Below, one piece after another: positions 1 through 5,959 of a stretch of DNA of 6,792 nucleotides (the stretch's first letter is position 1; each line of letters begins with the position of its first letter). The position numbers and the translations under genes are program-made. Location: assembly GCA_905215105.1 (NCBI GenBank), contig CAJMOI010000108.1, forward strand, positions 1-6,792, written 5' to 3'. Origin of the DNA: an uncultured bacterium. GTDB taxonomy: Bacteria; Bacillota; Clostridia; Oscillospirales; Acutalibacteraceae. Under the pieces are notes generated by a model. That model did not search any database. It saw nothing but the letters and a program-made list of their open reading frames with translations, and was not told where the DNA came from.

Positions 1-6
1 TTATCA

Positions 7-27
7 TGCGGGGCGCATGGCTCCGCA
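7..27. other. Short stem-loop in leader of the first gene
   Basis: TGCGGGG (7-13) can pair with CTCCGCA (21-27) around a seven-base loop, with one G-T wobble. No T-tract follows, so it is not a standard terminator. It ends eleven bases before the GGAGG of the first gene. It could be the foot of an upstream structure or a chance palindrome; function unknown. Confidence 0.3.
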
Positions 28-51
28 GCAAAGAAATGGAGGAATATCATT

Positions 52-345
52 ATGACACTGAGTATGAAAGAAAAGAAGATTCTCTACGCTTTCGCCTGTC
101 CCAGCCACCACAACACGGTGACACGGCTGAAATGGCTGACCGCCCTGACCGTTGACCCGCAAGCCAAGCACCGGATGCTGGAGCTGGCCCGGAAGATGGA
201 AACGGAGATGGCAGAACGCTGGTACACCGACTTTTATCATCAGCTCCGTGCGGAGATGGATGAGTATTACCGTGCCAAGCGCCGCCTGCGTTTGGTAAAG
301 GAAAACACCGAGTATGAGGAGGATCTGTATGACGAAGCTGTCTAA
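52..345 (+). CDS. Small charged helical protein of unknown function
   Basis: The gene encodes a 97-residue protein that I do not recognise as a named family. The ATG is supported by GGAGG at 38-42, nine bases upstream. A second in-frame ATG four codons later is possible but sits farther from that site. The protein looks soluble and mostly alpha-helical. Residues 1-25 contain a Cys and a His-His pair (CPSHH), and the rest is rich in Glu, Lys and Arg with no membrane segment. The CPSHH cluster might bind metal, but no second Cys pair is present, so I do not claim a zinc finger. Its last 17 bases overlap the start of the next gene, which suggests translational coupling and a shared role. Its position beside the mobilization region suggests an accessory or regulatory protein of the element; this is inference from context only. 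Confidence 0.75.
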   Translation: MTLSMKEKKILYAFACPSHHNTVTRLKWLTALTVDPQAKHRMLELARKMETEMAERWYTDFYHQLRAEMDEYYRAKRRLRLVKENTEYEEDLYDEAV

Positions 346-634
346 GTATGAGAAAGAAACCATCATCAACTGGAACGAAGCAGAGGACACCGCCAGTATC
401 TACACCTTCAACGCCGATCTAAAGCGCAGGCTGGCCGAGTTTAGCCGCAAGTATCCCCAGCTGTGCCGGTTGGAGCGCAGCACCACTGAGGGCAGCGTGA
501 CCTATGTGATGGACAAGTCCCGCCTGTCTATCCGTCTGGTGCCGCCGTACAGCGAGGAGCGGTTGGCGGCTGCCAGAGAATACGCCAAACAGCACGGATT
601 TCAGGTCTTGCAGACGGACAAGAAGAGCGCCTGA
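329..634 (+). CDS. Small conserved-looking protein of unknown function
   Basis: The gene encodes 101 residues from ATG 329. I prefer this start because AGGAGG at 317-322 lies six bases before it. The in-frame ATG at 314 would add only five residues and would precede the ribosome site. The start lies inside the end of the preceding gene in another frame, so the two are probably translated together. The product is soluble and charged. Residues 1-60 contain an acidic stretch and a helix (LKRRLAEFSRKYPQL), followed by a predicted strand region (GSVTYVMDKSRLSIRLVPP) and a C-terminal helix. I recall proteins of this general type recurring beside relaxases in clostridial mobile elements, but I cannot name a domain or function. 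It could be a small DNA-binding or single-strand-binding accessory; no motif proves it. Confidence 0.75.
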   Translation: MTKLSKYEKETIINWNEAEDTASIYTFNADLKRRLAEFSRKYPQLCRLERSTTEGSVTYVMDKSRLSIRLVPPYSEERLAAAREYAKQHGFQVLQTDKKSA

Positions 635-727
635 AATCGGGGCAATTCACAGGAAGATAACGGATCTGCACCCGGTATTTTGCGGTGAATTGGTATCGTG
701 ATACCCCAGTATCCCCCATGCCGGGAA

Positions 728-895
728 ATGCGACAAAAGGAGCATTCAAAGCCGGAGGAGCTGACAATAACCGTACAAATGGTGAAAGTCAGCTTCTCCG
801 GGCAGGAGTACAGAGGGCGGCAAGCCCTTTGTGCCTGGGTGCAGGGACGGCAGCGCACTGCTGGGGTCAAGGGGCAAGGCCCATTGGCGGGTTGA
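728..895 (+). CDS. Doubtful small ORF in the mobilization leader
   Basis: An open frame of 55 codons from ATG 728 to TGA 893-895 (extendable to GTG 698) has codon use with mostly G or C in third positions through its middle (residues about 8-40, including the string ELTITVQMVKVSF). This is what coding sequence of the element looks like. Against it, no ribosome site stands at a proper distance from any start. GGAGGAG at 754-760 is inside the frame and 20 bases before the next ATG (779). The 3' end runs into the inverted repeats upstream of the relaxase. No family is recognised. It may be a small relaxosome accessory, a decayed gene, or non-coding. Confidence 0.25.
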   Translation: MRQKEHSKPEELTITVQMVKVSFSGQEYRGRQALCAWVQGRQRTAGVKGQGPLAG

Positions 896-1031
896 GGGCA
901 GCCAGCCCCATCGGGGCAAGGGTGAAACGCCTTGCCCAGGGAGAGTTGATGCCTTGCGTCAATTCGTACTGGGTATTACCTGACGCAGAAATCCGCAGGT
1001 TTGGCGGCTTCGCCGCTGCTCCCCCTTCGGG
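871..1031. other. Stem-loop-rich region, candidate origin of transfer
   Basis: Seen: a dense set of inverted repeats just upstream of the relaxase gene. These are GCCCC-ATC-GGGGC (905-917); an 8-bp stem GGGCAAGG/CCTTGCCC (914-921 with 930-937, eight-base loop); TGCGTCA/TGACGCA (955-961 with 981-987) enclosing a small GGTA-T-TACC palindrome (972-980); GCGGC-TTC-GCCGC (1004-1016); and CCC-TTC-GGG (1023-1031). GGGGCAAGG occurs twice (871-879 and 913-921), so both copies could compete for one partner. Known: MobV relaxases such as MobM of pMV158 nick at hairpins upstream of their own gene. Inference: oriT lies here, most likely at the 955-987 repeat. I did not find a clear match to the pMV158 nick sequence, so the exact site is open. 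Confidence 0.45.
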
Positions 1032-1061
1032 AAAAATCAGCAGAGATTGGAGGGATGGAAT

Positions 1062-2288
1062 TTGAAACTGACACGGCACAACGGACGATCCGGCAAGCAT
1101 GGCACCTATAATCCTCGGCACAATGACCGCCGGTTTGATGTGGAGAACAGCGAACACATTGATGCCCAGCGAGCCAAGAAAAATGTGTACTGGGACTGCT
1201 ACCGTGGATTCACTACCCCGGAACTTCGGGAGAACCCGGAACAGCCGGATTTCAGCTTTGAAGAAATTGAGCGGATGTATTACTACGAGCATTACTCTGA
1301 CCATGTGGATGGCCAGAACGCCCGGAACGAGAAAACTCGGCACACCGAGCGCAACCGCACGGTGGAAGATCTTTTGAAAAACAACAAGACCTGCCCAGAG
1401 GAAAGTATCTACCAGATTGGCACCATGGAAGAATCCGTTCCACCGGGTACGCTGGCACTCATCGTCAGCGAATTTTACGAGGAGTTTGAACGGCGCTTTG
1501 GTTCTCATATCCACATTCTGGACTGGGCGCTGCATCTGGATGAGGGTACGCCCCACATCCATGAACGCCATGTGTTTGACTGTAAAAACCGGTATGGGGA
1601 GCTGTGTCCCCAGCAGGAAAAGGCATTGGAAGAACTGGGATTTGAATTGCCTGATCCTAGTAAGCCCAAGGGCAAACACAACAACCGGAAACAGACCTTT
1701 GATGCAGTATGCCGGACGCTGCTCTTTGACATCAGCCGCAAACATGGGGTGCATCTGGAGCAGGAGCCGTCCTATGGTGGGCGGGCGTATCTGGAGAAGC
1801 AGGACTACATTCTGATGAAGCAAAAGGAGCAGCTGGCCGTCCAGGAACAGAAGCTGGAGGAGCTGACCCTGAAAATCGAGGATGTGGAAACGCTGGTGGA
1901 GGCAGTTTCGGATATTGCCTATGACAAGGCGGTGGAGGTTGTCGCCGATACTGTCCGGCAGGAAACCCATAAGGAGGACATCCGGTTGGTGGAGGAAACA
2001 AAAAACTGGGTACTCTCGCCGGAACGGAAAGCGCCGCGAAAAGAGCGTGAGTATGCCGCCGCCCGGCTGGATGGGGTGATCTCCAAAATCAAAAACGCCA
2101 TGCAGTCTGCGCTGACAAAAATCCAGAAGAAGCTGATGCATCCGGAGGTCAAGCAGGCTGGTAAACAGCAGATTCAGGAAAAAGCCAAGGAATCCATTCT
2201 TGCTTTCCTGAAAAAAGCCAAGCAGGATAGCGCACAGAGAGAATCCAACCGGAAAAAGCAGCAGGAAAAACAGGATATGGAGCTTTAA
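1062..2288 (+). CDS. MobV/Pre-type relaxase (plasmid recombination enzyme family)
   Basis: This is a DNA relaxase of the Mob/Pre family, expected to nick one strand at oriT, stay bound to the 5' end and lead the strand to a helper conjugation machine. It has 408 residues from TTG 1062, chosen because GGAGGG at 1049-1054 lies seven bases before it. A TTG at 1047 is in frame but overlaps that site. The N-terminal motif HNDR (residues 20-23) followed by a conserved Asn-rich helix matches MobM motif I, where the corresponding His is catalytic. HLDEGTPHIH (158-167) is the family's metal-binding histidine motif. Residues about 243-275 form a coiled coil, and the C-terminus to 408 is basic, charged and helical, as usual for dimerization or DNA contact in this family. 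The length is normal and the frame intact. Tn4451 TnpZ is a plausible relative. The gene ends at a strong terminator. Confidence 0.93.
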   Translation: MKLTRHNGRSGKHGTYNPRHNDRRFDVENSEHIDAQRAKKNVYWDCYRGFTTPELRENPEQPDFSFEEIERMYYYEHYSDHVDGQNARNEKTRHTERNRTVEDLLKNNKTCPEESIYQIGTMEESVPPGTLALIVSEFYEEFERRFGSHIHILDWALHLDEGTPHIHERHVFDCKNRYGELCPQQEKALEELGFELPDPSKPKGKHNNRKQTFDAVCRTLLFDISRKHGVHLEQEPSYGGRAYLEKQDYILMKQKEQLAVQEQKLEELTLKIEDVETLVEAVSDIAYDKAVEVVADTVRQETHKEDIRLVEETKNWVLSPERKAPRKEREYAAARLDGVISKIKNAMQSALTKIQKKLMHPEVKQAGKQQIQEKAKESILAFLKKAKQDSAQRESNRKKQQEKQDMEL

Positions 2289-2289
2289 G

Positions 2290-2327
2290 GCATCTGATTT
2301 TGCGAATAAATCAGATGCTTTTCTCTT
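2290..2327 (+). terminator. Intrinsic terminator after the relaxase gene
   Basis: GCATCTGATTT (2290-2300) pairs perfectly over 11 bp with AAATCAGATGC (2308-2318) across a seven-base loop. The stem can extend to 14 bp by reaching back into the TAA stop codon. TTTTCTCTT follows. The stem is AT-rich, so termination may be partial, leaving some readthrough into the helicase gene, which has no convincing promoter of its own in the 26 bases that follow. Confidence 0.75.
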
Positions 2328-2343
2328 GAGGAGGTGAGAAACA

Positions 2344-3729
2344 TTGAACAGCGAATCGCAGAGTTTAGTGCCTGCAACCCAGCAGGCCGAAAGCGTGGAA
2401 TTGACCATTGATGAAGTGAGGGAAAGCCTTTCCACGACAGAAAAAGGACAACCGGCCAACACCATTGGAAATTGCCGCACGGTGTTTTGCCAAGATCCGC
2501 TTTTGCGGGGCGCAATCCGGCTGAATCTGCTGACCGACCGTGTGGACATTGTGCGGGATCTGGGCTGGCGCAGAAGCACCAGTGCCTTAACCGATACCGA
2601 TGTCAAATATCTGCTCCTGTACTTTGAGCAGAACTATGGCCTGACCAGTGAAAAGAAACTGATGGCGGCTCTCTCCATTGTGGCAAACGAAAACTGCTAT
2701 CACCCTATCCAGAATGTGCTGAACAGCCTGGAGTGGGACGGCATACCCCGGATACGCTCCTGTCTGCATCATTTTCTGGGGGCAGACGAGAGCGACTATG
2801 TGGAACAAATGCTCAAGCACTTCCTGCTGGGAGCCATCCGCCGGGTGTTCCATCCAGGCTCCAAGTATGAGGAGCTGCTCTGTCTGGTGGGCGGTCAGGG
2901 AGCCGGAAAGTCCACCTTCTTTCGCTTCCTGGCTATACAGGATGAGTGGTTCTCCGACGATCTGAAAAAGCTGGATGATGACAAGGTGTTTGCCAAGCTG
3001 CAAGGCCACTGGATCATCGAGATGTCGGAGATGCTGGCCACCAGTAACGCCAAGAGCATCGAGGAGATCCGCTCCTTTATCAGCCGCCAAAAGGAAACCT
3101 ACCGCACGCCCTATGAATCCCAGCCCAAAGACCGGCTGCGGCAGTGTGTGTTCGGCGGTTCCTCCAACACGCTGGATTTCCTCCCCCTTGACCGGGCCGG
3201 AAATCGTCGGTTCCTGCCAGTGATGATTGACCCGGAGAAAGCGGAGGTTCACATTCTGGAGGATGAAACTGCTTCCAGGGAATATCTGTTGCAGGTGTGG
3301 GCGGAGGCTATGACCATTTACCATAGCGGCAAGTATTCCATGAAATTTTCAAAAGAGATTCAGAAACAGCTTGTGGAGGTTCAAAAGGACTTTATGCCGG
3401 AGGATACCGAAGCCGGTCAGATTCAGGGATTTCTGGAACACTACACCGGCAATGTGGTCTGCTCCAAGCAGCTGTTCAAGGAAGCGTTGGGACACGCTTT
3501 TGAGGAGCCGAAGCGGTGGCAGCTGCACAACATCAACGAGATCATGAACACTGTGGTGACGGGTTGGAAGCCCTTCTCTAACCCCCGGATGTTTGCTGGA
3601 TACGGGCGGCAGCGTGGCTGGGAACGGGAGAGTTCCGGCAACGAACTGCCCGACAACGAAGGTGGGTTTGTGGAGCTGAGCGAGGAAGAAGTTCGTCAAT
3701 TAGAGCTGCCAAAGGAGTGGATTGCCTGA
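2344..3729 (+). CDS. VapE/VirE-family SF3-like helicase (replication protein)
   Basis: This is a probable ATP-driven helicase of the virulence-associated protein E family, found in phages, phage islands and integrative elements, where it acts in element replication. It has 461 residues from TTG 2344, with a near-perfect AGGAGGTGA at 2329-2337; no ATG lies nearby. The N-terminal about 80 residues are linker-like. The family core begins near residue 115 (LEWDGIPRI). Walker A is GGQGAGKST (183-191, Lys189). The acidic Walker B-like segment is HWIIEMSEM (222-230). The sensor/arginine-finger region is GSSNTLDFL (272-280) and GNRRF (286-290). All key residues are present. The C-terminal about 100 residues (from 360) contain a helical region compatible with a winged-helix tail. 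It has no fused primase domain and no primase gene precedes it, unlike many relatives. It is separated from the relaxase by a terminator and followed by the leader region of tnpW. Confidence 0.88.
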   Translation: MNSESQSLVPATQQAESVELTIDEVRESLSTTEKGQPANTIGNCRTVFCQDPLLRGAIRLNLLTDRVDIVRDLGWRRSTSALTDTDVKYLLLYFEQNYGLTSEKKLMAALSIVANENCYHPIQNVLNSLEWDGIPRIRSCLHHFLGADESDYVEQMLKHFLLGAIRRVFHPGSKYEELLCLVGGQGAGKSTFFRFLAIQDEWFSDDLKKLDDDKVFAKLQGHWIIEMSEMLATSNAKSIEEIRSFISRQKETYRTPYESQPKDRLRQCVFGGSSNTLDFLPLDRAGNRRFLPVMIDPEKAEVHILEDETASREYLLQVWAEAMTIYHSGKYSMKFSKEIQKQLVEVQKDFMPEDTEAGQIQGFLEHYTGNVVCSKQLFKEALGHAFEEPKRWQLHNINEIMNTVVTGWKPFSNPRMFAGYGRQRGWERESSGNELPDNEGGFVELSEEEVRQLELPKEWIA

Positions 3730-3809
3730 TTTACGGTGCTTGTTATCCAGTTGGTTGTCGGCTGATTGCTGACTTTGTTGCCGCAAAAATGGAGGTGTGG
3801 ATACGGTAA

Positions 3810-3887
3810 ATGCCCATCAAGCAAGGCCTTTTTGGGGGTATATGTTCTCTGGCAACGAAAGCAACGAGATTTCACAAGAAAATTTGA
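3810..3887 (+). CDS. Possible 25-residue leader peptide
   Basis: ATG 3810 opens a 25-codon frame ending at TGA 3885-3887. It encodes a small basic peptide that contains the repeated tripeptide pattern ATK-ATR, produced by the tandem GCAACGA repeat. The GGAGG at 3791-3795 is 14 bases upstream, longer than ideal. A GTG at 3797 in another frame opens 60 codons instead but is only one base from that site. The start is therefore uncertain. If real, its job would be to place a ribosome over the repeat that competes with the downstream hairpin, not to make a functional protein. Confidence 0.25.
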   Translation: MPIKQGLFGGICSLATKATRFHKKI

Positions 3888-3928
3888 AAAGTAAGAAACG
3901 ATGGCCAGACGATAGGTTACAGGTCTTT

Positions 3929-3964
3929 CGGAGTCCGTTGCCGGACTTCGTTGCTGTTTCCTTT
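3929..3964 (+). terminator. Terminator-like hairpin before tnpW
   Basis: CGGAGTCCG (3929-3937) pairs with CGGACTTCG (3942-3950) over 9 bp with one G-T wobble and a TTGC loop. The T-rich TTGCTGTTTCCTTT follows (3951-3964). The T-tract is interrupted, so efficiency is uncertain. It may end helicase transcripts, or act conditionally as part of the leader switch described for this region. Confidence 0.45.
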
Positions 3965-3995
3965 GTCTGGCCTTTCTGATCTATGGAGGTAGCCT

Positions 3996-4160
3996 ATGGA
4001 GAAAACCCAAAAGCAAGAAAACAAGCAGAGTAAAAAAGTAAAGTTTATCGTGGTACGGGAGTTTTCCGGTGATAAAACCATGCAGGAAGCCTTTGAACAG
4101 CTCATTGAACGGCAGACCTGCGAACACTTTGAAGAATGGCTGGAACGCAAGGCAAGCTGA
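3996..4160 (+). CDS. tnpW: TnpW-like small transposon-encoded protein
   Basis: The gene encodes a 54-residue soluble, highly charged protein. Seen: GGAGG at 3985-3989 lies six bases before the ATG. Residues 1-15 are a Lys/Gln-rich tail. Residues 16-24 form a strand-like core (KFIVVREFS), then a short loop GDKT and two helices ending in a Trp/Glu-rich C-terminus. Known: transposon-encoded TnpW-family proteins of about this size and pattern occur directly beside the large serine recombinase in Tn4451-type elements; their molecular role is poorly defined. Here the gene stands 75 bases upstream of the recombinase in the same direction, which supports the call. Inference: a recombination or regulatory accessory. 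It probably depends on readthrough from the helicase transcript or on the leader switch upstream, since no good promoter is visible directly before it. Confidence 0.75.
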   Translation: MEKTQKQENKQSKKVKFIVVREFSGDKTMQEAFEQLIERQTCEHFEEWLERKAS

Positions 4161-4169
4161 GGGAATTGG

Positions 4170-4198
4170 TTGAAGAAAAAACAGGGACATGATATAAT
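4170..4198 (+). promoter_or_regulatory. Sigma-A-type promoter of the serine recombinase
   Basis: A perfect -10 TATAAT (4193-4198) lies exactly 17 bases downstream of TTGAAG (4170-4175), which matches the -35 consensus at four of six positions. Predicted initiation is near 4205, giving a leader of about 30 bases with AAGGAGA (4224-4230) before the recombinase ATG. The -10 box lies inside a 16-bp dyad, so a protein bound to the dyad would block the promoter. Confidence 0.7.
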
Positions 4199-4218
4199 AT
4201 ACATATCGTGTCCCTGTT
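4180..4218. repeat. 16-bp inverted repeat over the recombinase promoter
   Basis: Bases 4180-4195 pair with 4203-4218 over 16 positions with one G-T wobble, around a seven-base centre that includes the end of the TATAAT box. On the minus strand the stem is followed by six T residues, so it also reads as an intrinsic terminator for transcripts coming from the right. On the plus strand no T-tract follows. It is both a candidate operator for control of recombinase expression and a block to antisense transcription; which one matters is not shown by sequence. Confidence 0.7.
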
Positions 4219-4235
4219 CATAGAAGGAGATTGCT

Positions 4236-5906
4236 ATGAGCAGGAAAAAACAAGTCAATCAGAAAATCACAGCCCTCTATTGCCGCATTTCTCTGGACGA
4301 TGGCGGCGATAACGAGAGTATGAGTATCAGCAATCAGAAACTTATGCTCAAGGAATTTGCCGAGAAAAATGGGATGTTCCAGTATGAGTATTATGTGGAC
4401 GATGGTTACACAGGCCGTAATTTCAATCGCCCAGCTTTTCAGCGTATGATTGCCGATATTGAGGCCGGTAAAATCGGTTGTGTCATTACCAAAGACCTGT
4501 CCAGACTGGGAAGAAATTATATCGAAGCCGGTAGCTATATTGAAATCTTCTTCCCTAAACACAATGTCCGCTATATCGCCATTACGGATGGCGTGGACAG
4601 TTTGACCCGTCAGGAAATGGACATCACGCCGTTCAAGAATATCCTGAACGATATGTATAGCCGGGATATTTCCAAGAAAGTGCTGGCGGGGCGTATGACC
4701 CGTTCCCGACAGGGAAAGTTCTGTGGAGGACAGCCTCCCTTGGGGCTAATGCGTGACCCGGAGGATCGGGGTCATTTGATCCTTGACCCGGAAACTGCTC
4801 CAGTGATTCGCAAAATCTATGACCTGGCACTGGATGGCTGGGGCTGTATGCGGATTGCCAAGCAGCTGATGGAGGACAAGGTTCCCATCACCAGAGTAAA
4901 AGGAAATACCTCCTGCGATGTCAACTACTATGCGTGGGGCGGCGCAAGAATCAGCCATATCCTGCGTAACCCCTTTTATAAGGGCGCTCATCTGGTTTGC
5001 CGGACACACCAGAAAGGGATTCGCTCCAACACCTATGACATCATTCCCCGTGAGGACTGGGAAATCATTGAGGACTGTCATGAGGCGATTGTGACGCCGG
5101 AGGAATGGGAACAGGTGCAGGCAATCGTGGATCGCAGACCGCCTATTATGAAAGGCAATGCCTGCCCCTTCTACAACTTGTTCCACGGTATTATCTACTG
5201 TGCCACCTGTGGGAAATCCATGCAGGTGCGGTATGAAAAGGTCGGCAGAACTGGCAAAAACCGCTTTACCGGCGAGATGCGGGAACCGATTGACAAGGCG
5301 TATTATATCTGCCAGACCTACAACCGGCTGGGCAAAAACGCCTGCACCAGCCATAAAATCGAAGCCAGGGATTTGTATAATCTCGTTCTGAAGGATATTC
5401 AGGAACTGGCAGCGATGGCGCTCAAAGATGCAGATGCCTTTTATCAACGGTTGAGCAGCCGGATGGAGCGCCGCTATATGGCAGATGCTTCCGAGATACA
5501 GAAAGAGCGTGAACGGCTGGAAGCCAGAAACCGGGAAATCGATGATATGTTCCTGAGTCTTTACACTGACAAGGCCAAAGGTGTTCTCTCTGAGCAGCGT
5601 TTTTTGAAGCTGACCGCCGCTATGGAGCAGGAGCAGGAAGAAAATCAAAGCCGGTTGCTGGAACTGATGCGAATGCTTCAGCAGTCTGATGCTCAGGAAA
5701 GTGAAGTCTGTACCTTTATCCGGGAAATTCGGCAGTATGCCACCATTCAGGAACTGGATGAAACGGTGCTGAACCGGCTAATCAGCCGTATCCTGGTCGG
5801 TGAAGTTGAGAAAGTTGATGGGCAGAAGGTGCAAAAAGTCAGGATTGTTTATAATTTTGTGGGAGAAATACCTCAAAAAACTTACAATCATTTTAAGTTC
5901 CAGTGA
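4236..5906 (+). CDS. Large serine recombinase, TnpX/TndX type
   Basis: This site-specific recombinase is expected to excise and integrate the element through a covalent 5'-phosphoserine link and a circular intermediate. It has 556 residues, close to the length I recall for TndX of Tn5397 and shorter than TnpX. AAGGAGA at 4224-4230 supports the ATG. The N-terminal resolvase domain (about 11-150) has the nucleophile Ser19 in YCRIS and the catalytic arginines in DLSRLGRN (87-94). The recombinase domain spans about 160-295. A zinc ribbon follows (CATC at 322-325, Cys359 and Cys370). Then comes a coiled coil (about 403-485) and a C-terminal DUF4368-like segment (about 490-545). No stop or frameshift breaks it, so it is probably active. 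The last about ten codons are unusually AT-rich, at the border with the AT-rich region downstream. It has its own promoter in the 4180-4218 dyad and may be co-transcribed with the next gene. Confidence 0.95.
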   Translation: MSRKKQVNQKITALYCRISLDDGGDNESMSISNQKLMLKEFAEKNGMFQYEYYVDDGYTGRNFNRPAFQRMIADIEAGKIGCVITKDLSRLGRNYIEAGSYIEIFFPKHNVRYIAITDGVDSLTRQEMDITPFKNILNDMYSRDISKKVLAGRMTRSRQGKFCGGQPPLGLMRDPEDRGHLILDPETAPVIRKIYDLALDGWGCMRIAKQLMEDKVPITRVKGNTSCDVNYYAWGGARISHILRNPFYKGAHLVCRTHQKGIRSNTYDIIPREDWEIIEDCHEAIVTPEEWEQVQAIVDRRPPIMKGNACPFYNLFHGIIYCATCGKSMQVRYEKVGRTGKNRFTGEMREPIDKAYYICQTYNRLGKNACTSHKIEARDLYNLVLKDIQELAAMALKDADAFYQRLSSRMERRYMADASEIQKERERLEARNREIDDMFLSLYTDKAKGVLSEQRFLKLTAAMEQEQEENQSRLLELMRMLQQSDAQESEVCTFIREIRQYATIQELDETVLNRLISRILVGEVEKVDGQKVQKVRIVYNFVGEIPQKTYNHFKFQ

Positions 5907-5959
5907 TTTTGCATATATTAATTTAGAAAAAACACCTTTTTGAATTTTGGAGGAATGAT

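Larger units (their letters stand above)
3791..3980 (+). promoter_or_regulatory. Possible attenuator leader upstream of tnpW
   Basis: The 266-base gap between the helicase and tnpW is not plain spacer. A GGAGG (3791-3795) precedes a short reading frame. A tandem GCAACGAA-A-GCAACGAG (3852-3868) can pair with TTCGTTGC (3947-3954), and GGCAACG (3851-3857) can pair with CGTTGCC (3936-3942). Both targets lie in a 9-bp hairpin (3929-3950) that is itself enclosed by GGCCAGAC/GTCTGGCC (3903-3910 with 3965-3972). Mutually exclusive pairings between a translated leader and a terminator-like hairpin are the mark of an attenuator. This is inference from complementarity; no folding energy was computed. 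An alternative is a structured small RNA. Confidence 0.4.
1..5906. mobile_element. Part of a Tn4451-like integrative and mobilizable element
   Basis: Seen: a MobV/Pre-type relaxase, a VapE-type helicase, a TnpW-like small protein and a large serine recombinase lie on one strand in about 5 kb. Known: Tn4451/Tn4453 of clostridia carry a large serine recombinase (TnpX), TnpW and a Mob/Pre-type relaxase (TnpZ), and are mobilized in trans by other conjugative elements. No type IV secretion genes are visible here, so mobilizable rather than self-transmissible is the better inference, although such genes could lie left of the window. Neither end could be placed with confidence. The right end is either just after the recombinase or beyond the AT-rich cargo gene. 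No resistance gene is present. Confidence 0.75.

Noticed and set aside
954..979. TTGCGT with TATTAC as a relaxase promoter
   Set aside because: The spacer is only 14 bases and both boxes are weak; these bases are better explained by the inverted repeat at 955-987.
685..1065. 126-codon plus-strand frame across the repeat-rich leader
   Set aside because: It runs through all the inverted repeats, gives an Ala/Gly-rich low-complexity product, and lacks a ribosome site; it is more likely a by-product of GC-rich non-coding DNA.
867..2606. 579-codon open frame on the minus strand opposite the relaxase
   Set aside because: It is an antisense shadow of the relaxase and its leader. It has no recognisable domain, while the plus strand carries complete MobV motifs, and GC-rich third positions commonly open the opposite strand.
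2587..3324. 245-codon minus-strand frame opposite the helicase
   Set aside because: It overlaps the Walker A, Walker B and sensor region of the helicase entirely and shows no domain of its own.
3797..3979. 60-codon frame from GTG 3797
   Set aside because: The start is one base after the GGAGG, and the frame runs through the whole hairpin structure before tnpW. The shorter leader frame at 3810 or a purely structural role fits better, though none is proven.
4746..5648. 300-codon minus-strand frame opposite the serine recombinase
   Set aside because: The plus strand encodes an intact recombinase with catalytic residues and zinc ribbon; the minus-strand product has no coherent family pattern.
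5891..5919. TATATT (5914-5919) as a promoter for the membrane-protein gene
   Set aside because: The -10 matches five of six bases, but the position 17 bases upstream holds TTTTAA, a poor -35. Such matches are expected by chance in AT-rich DNA.
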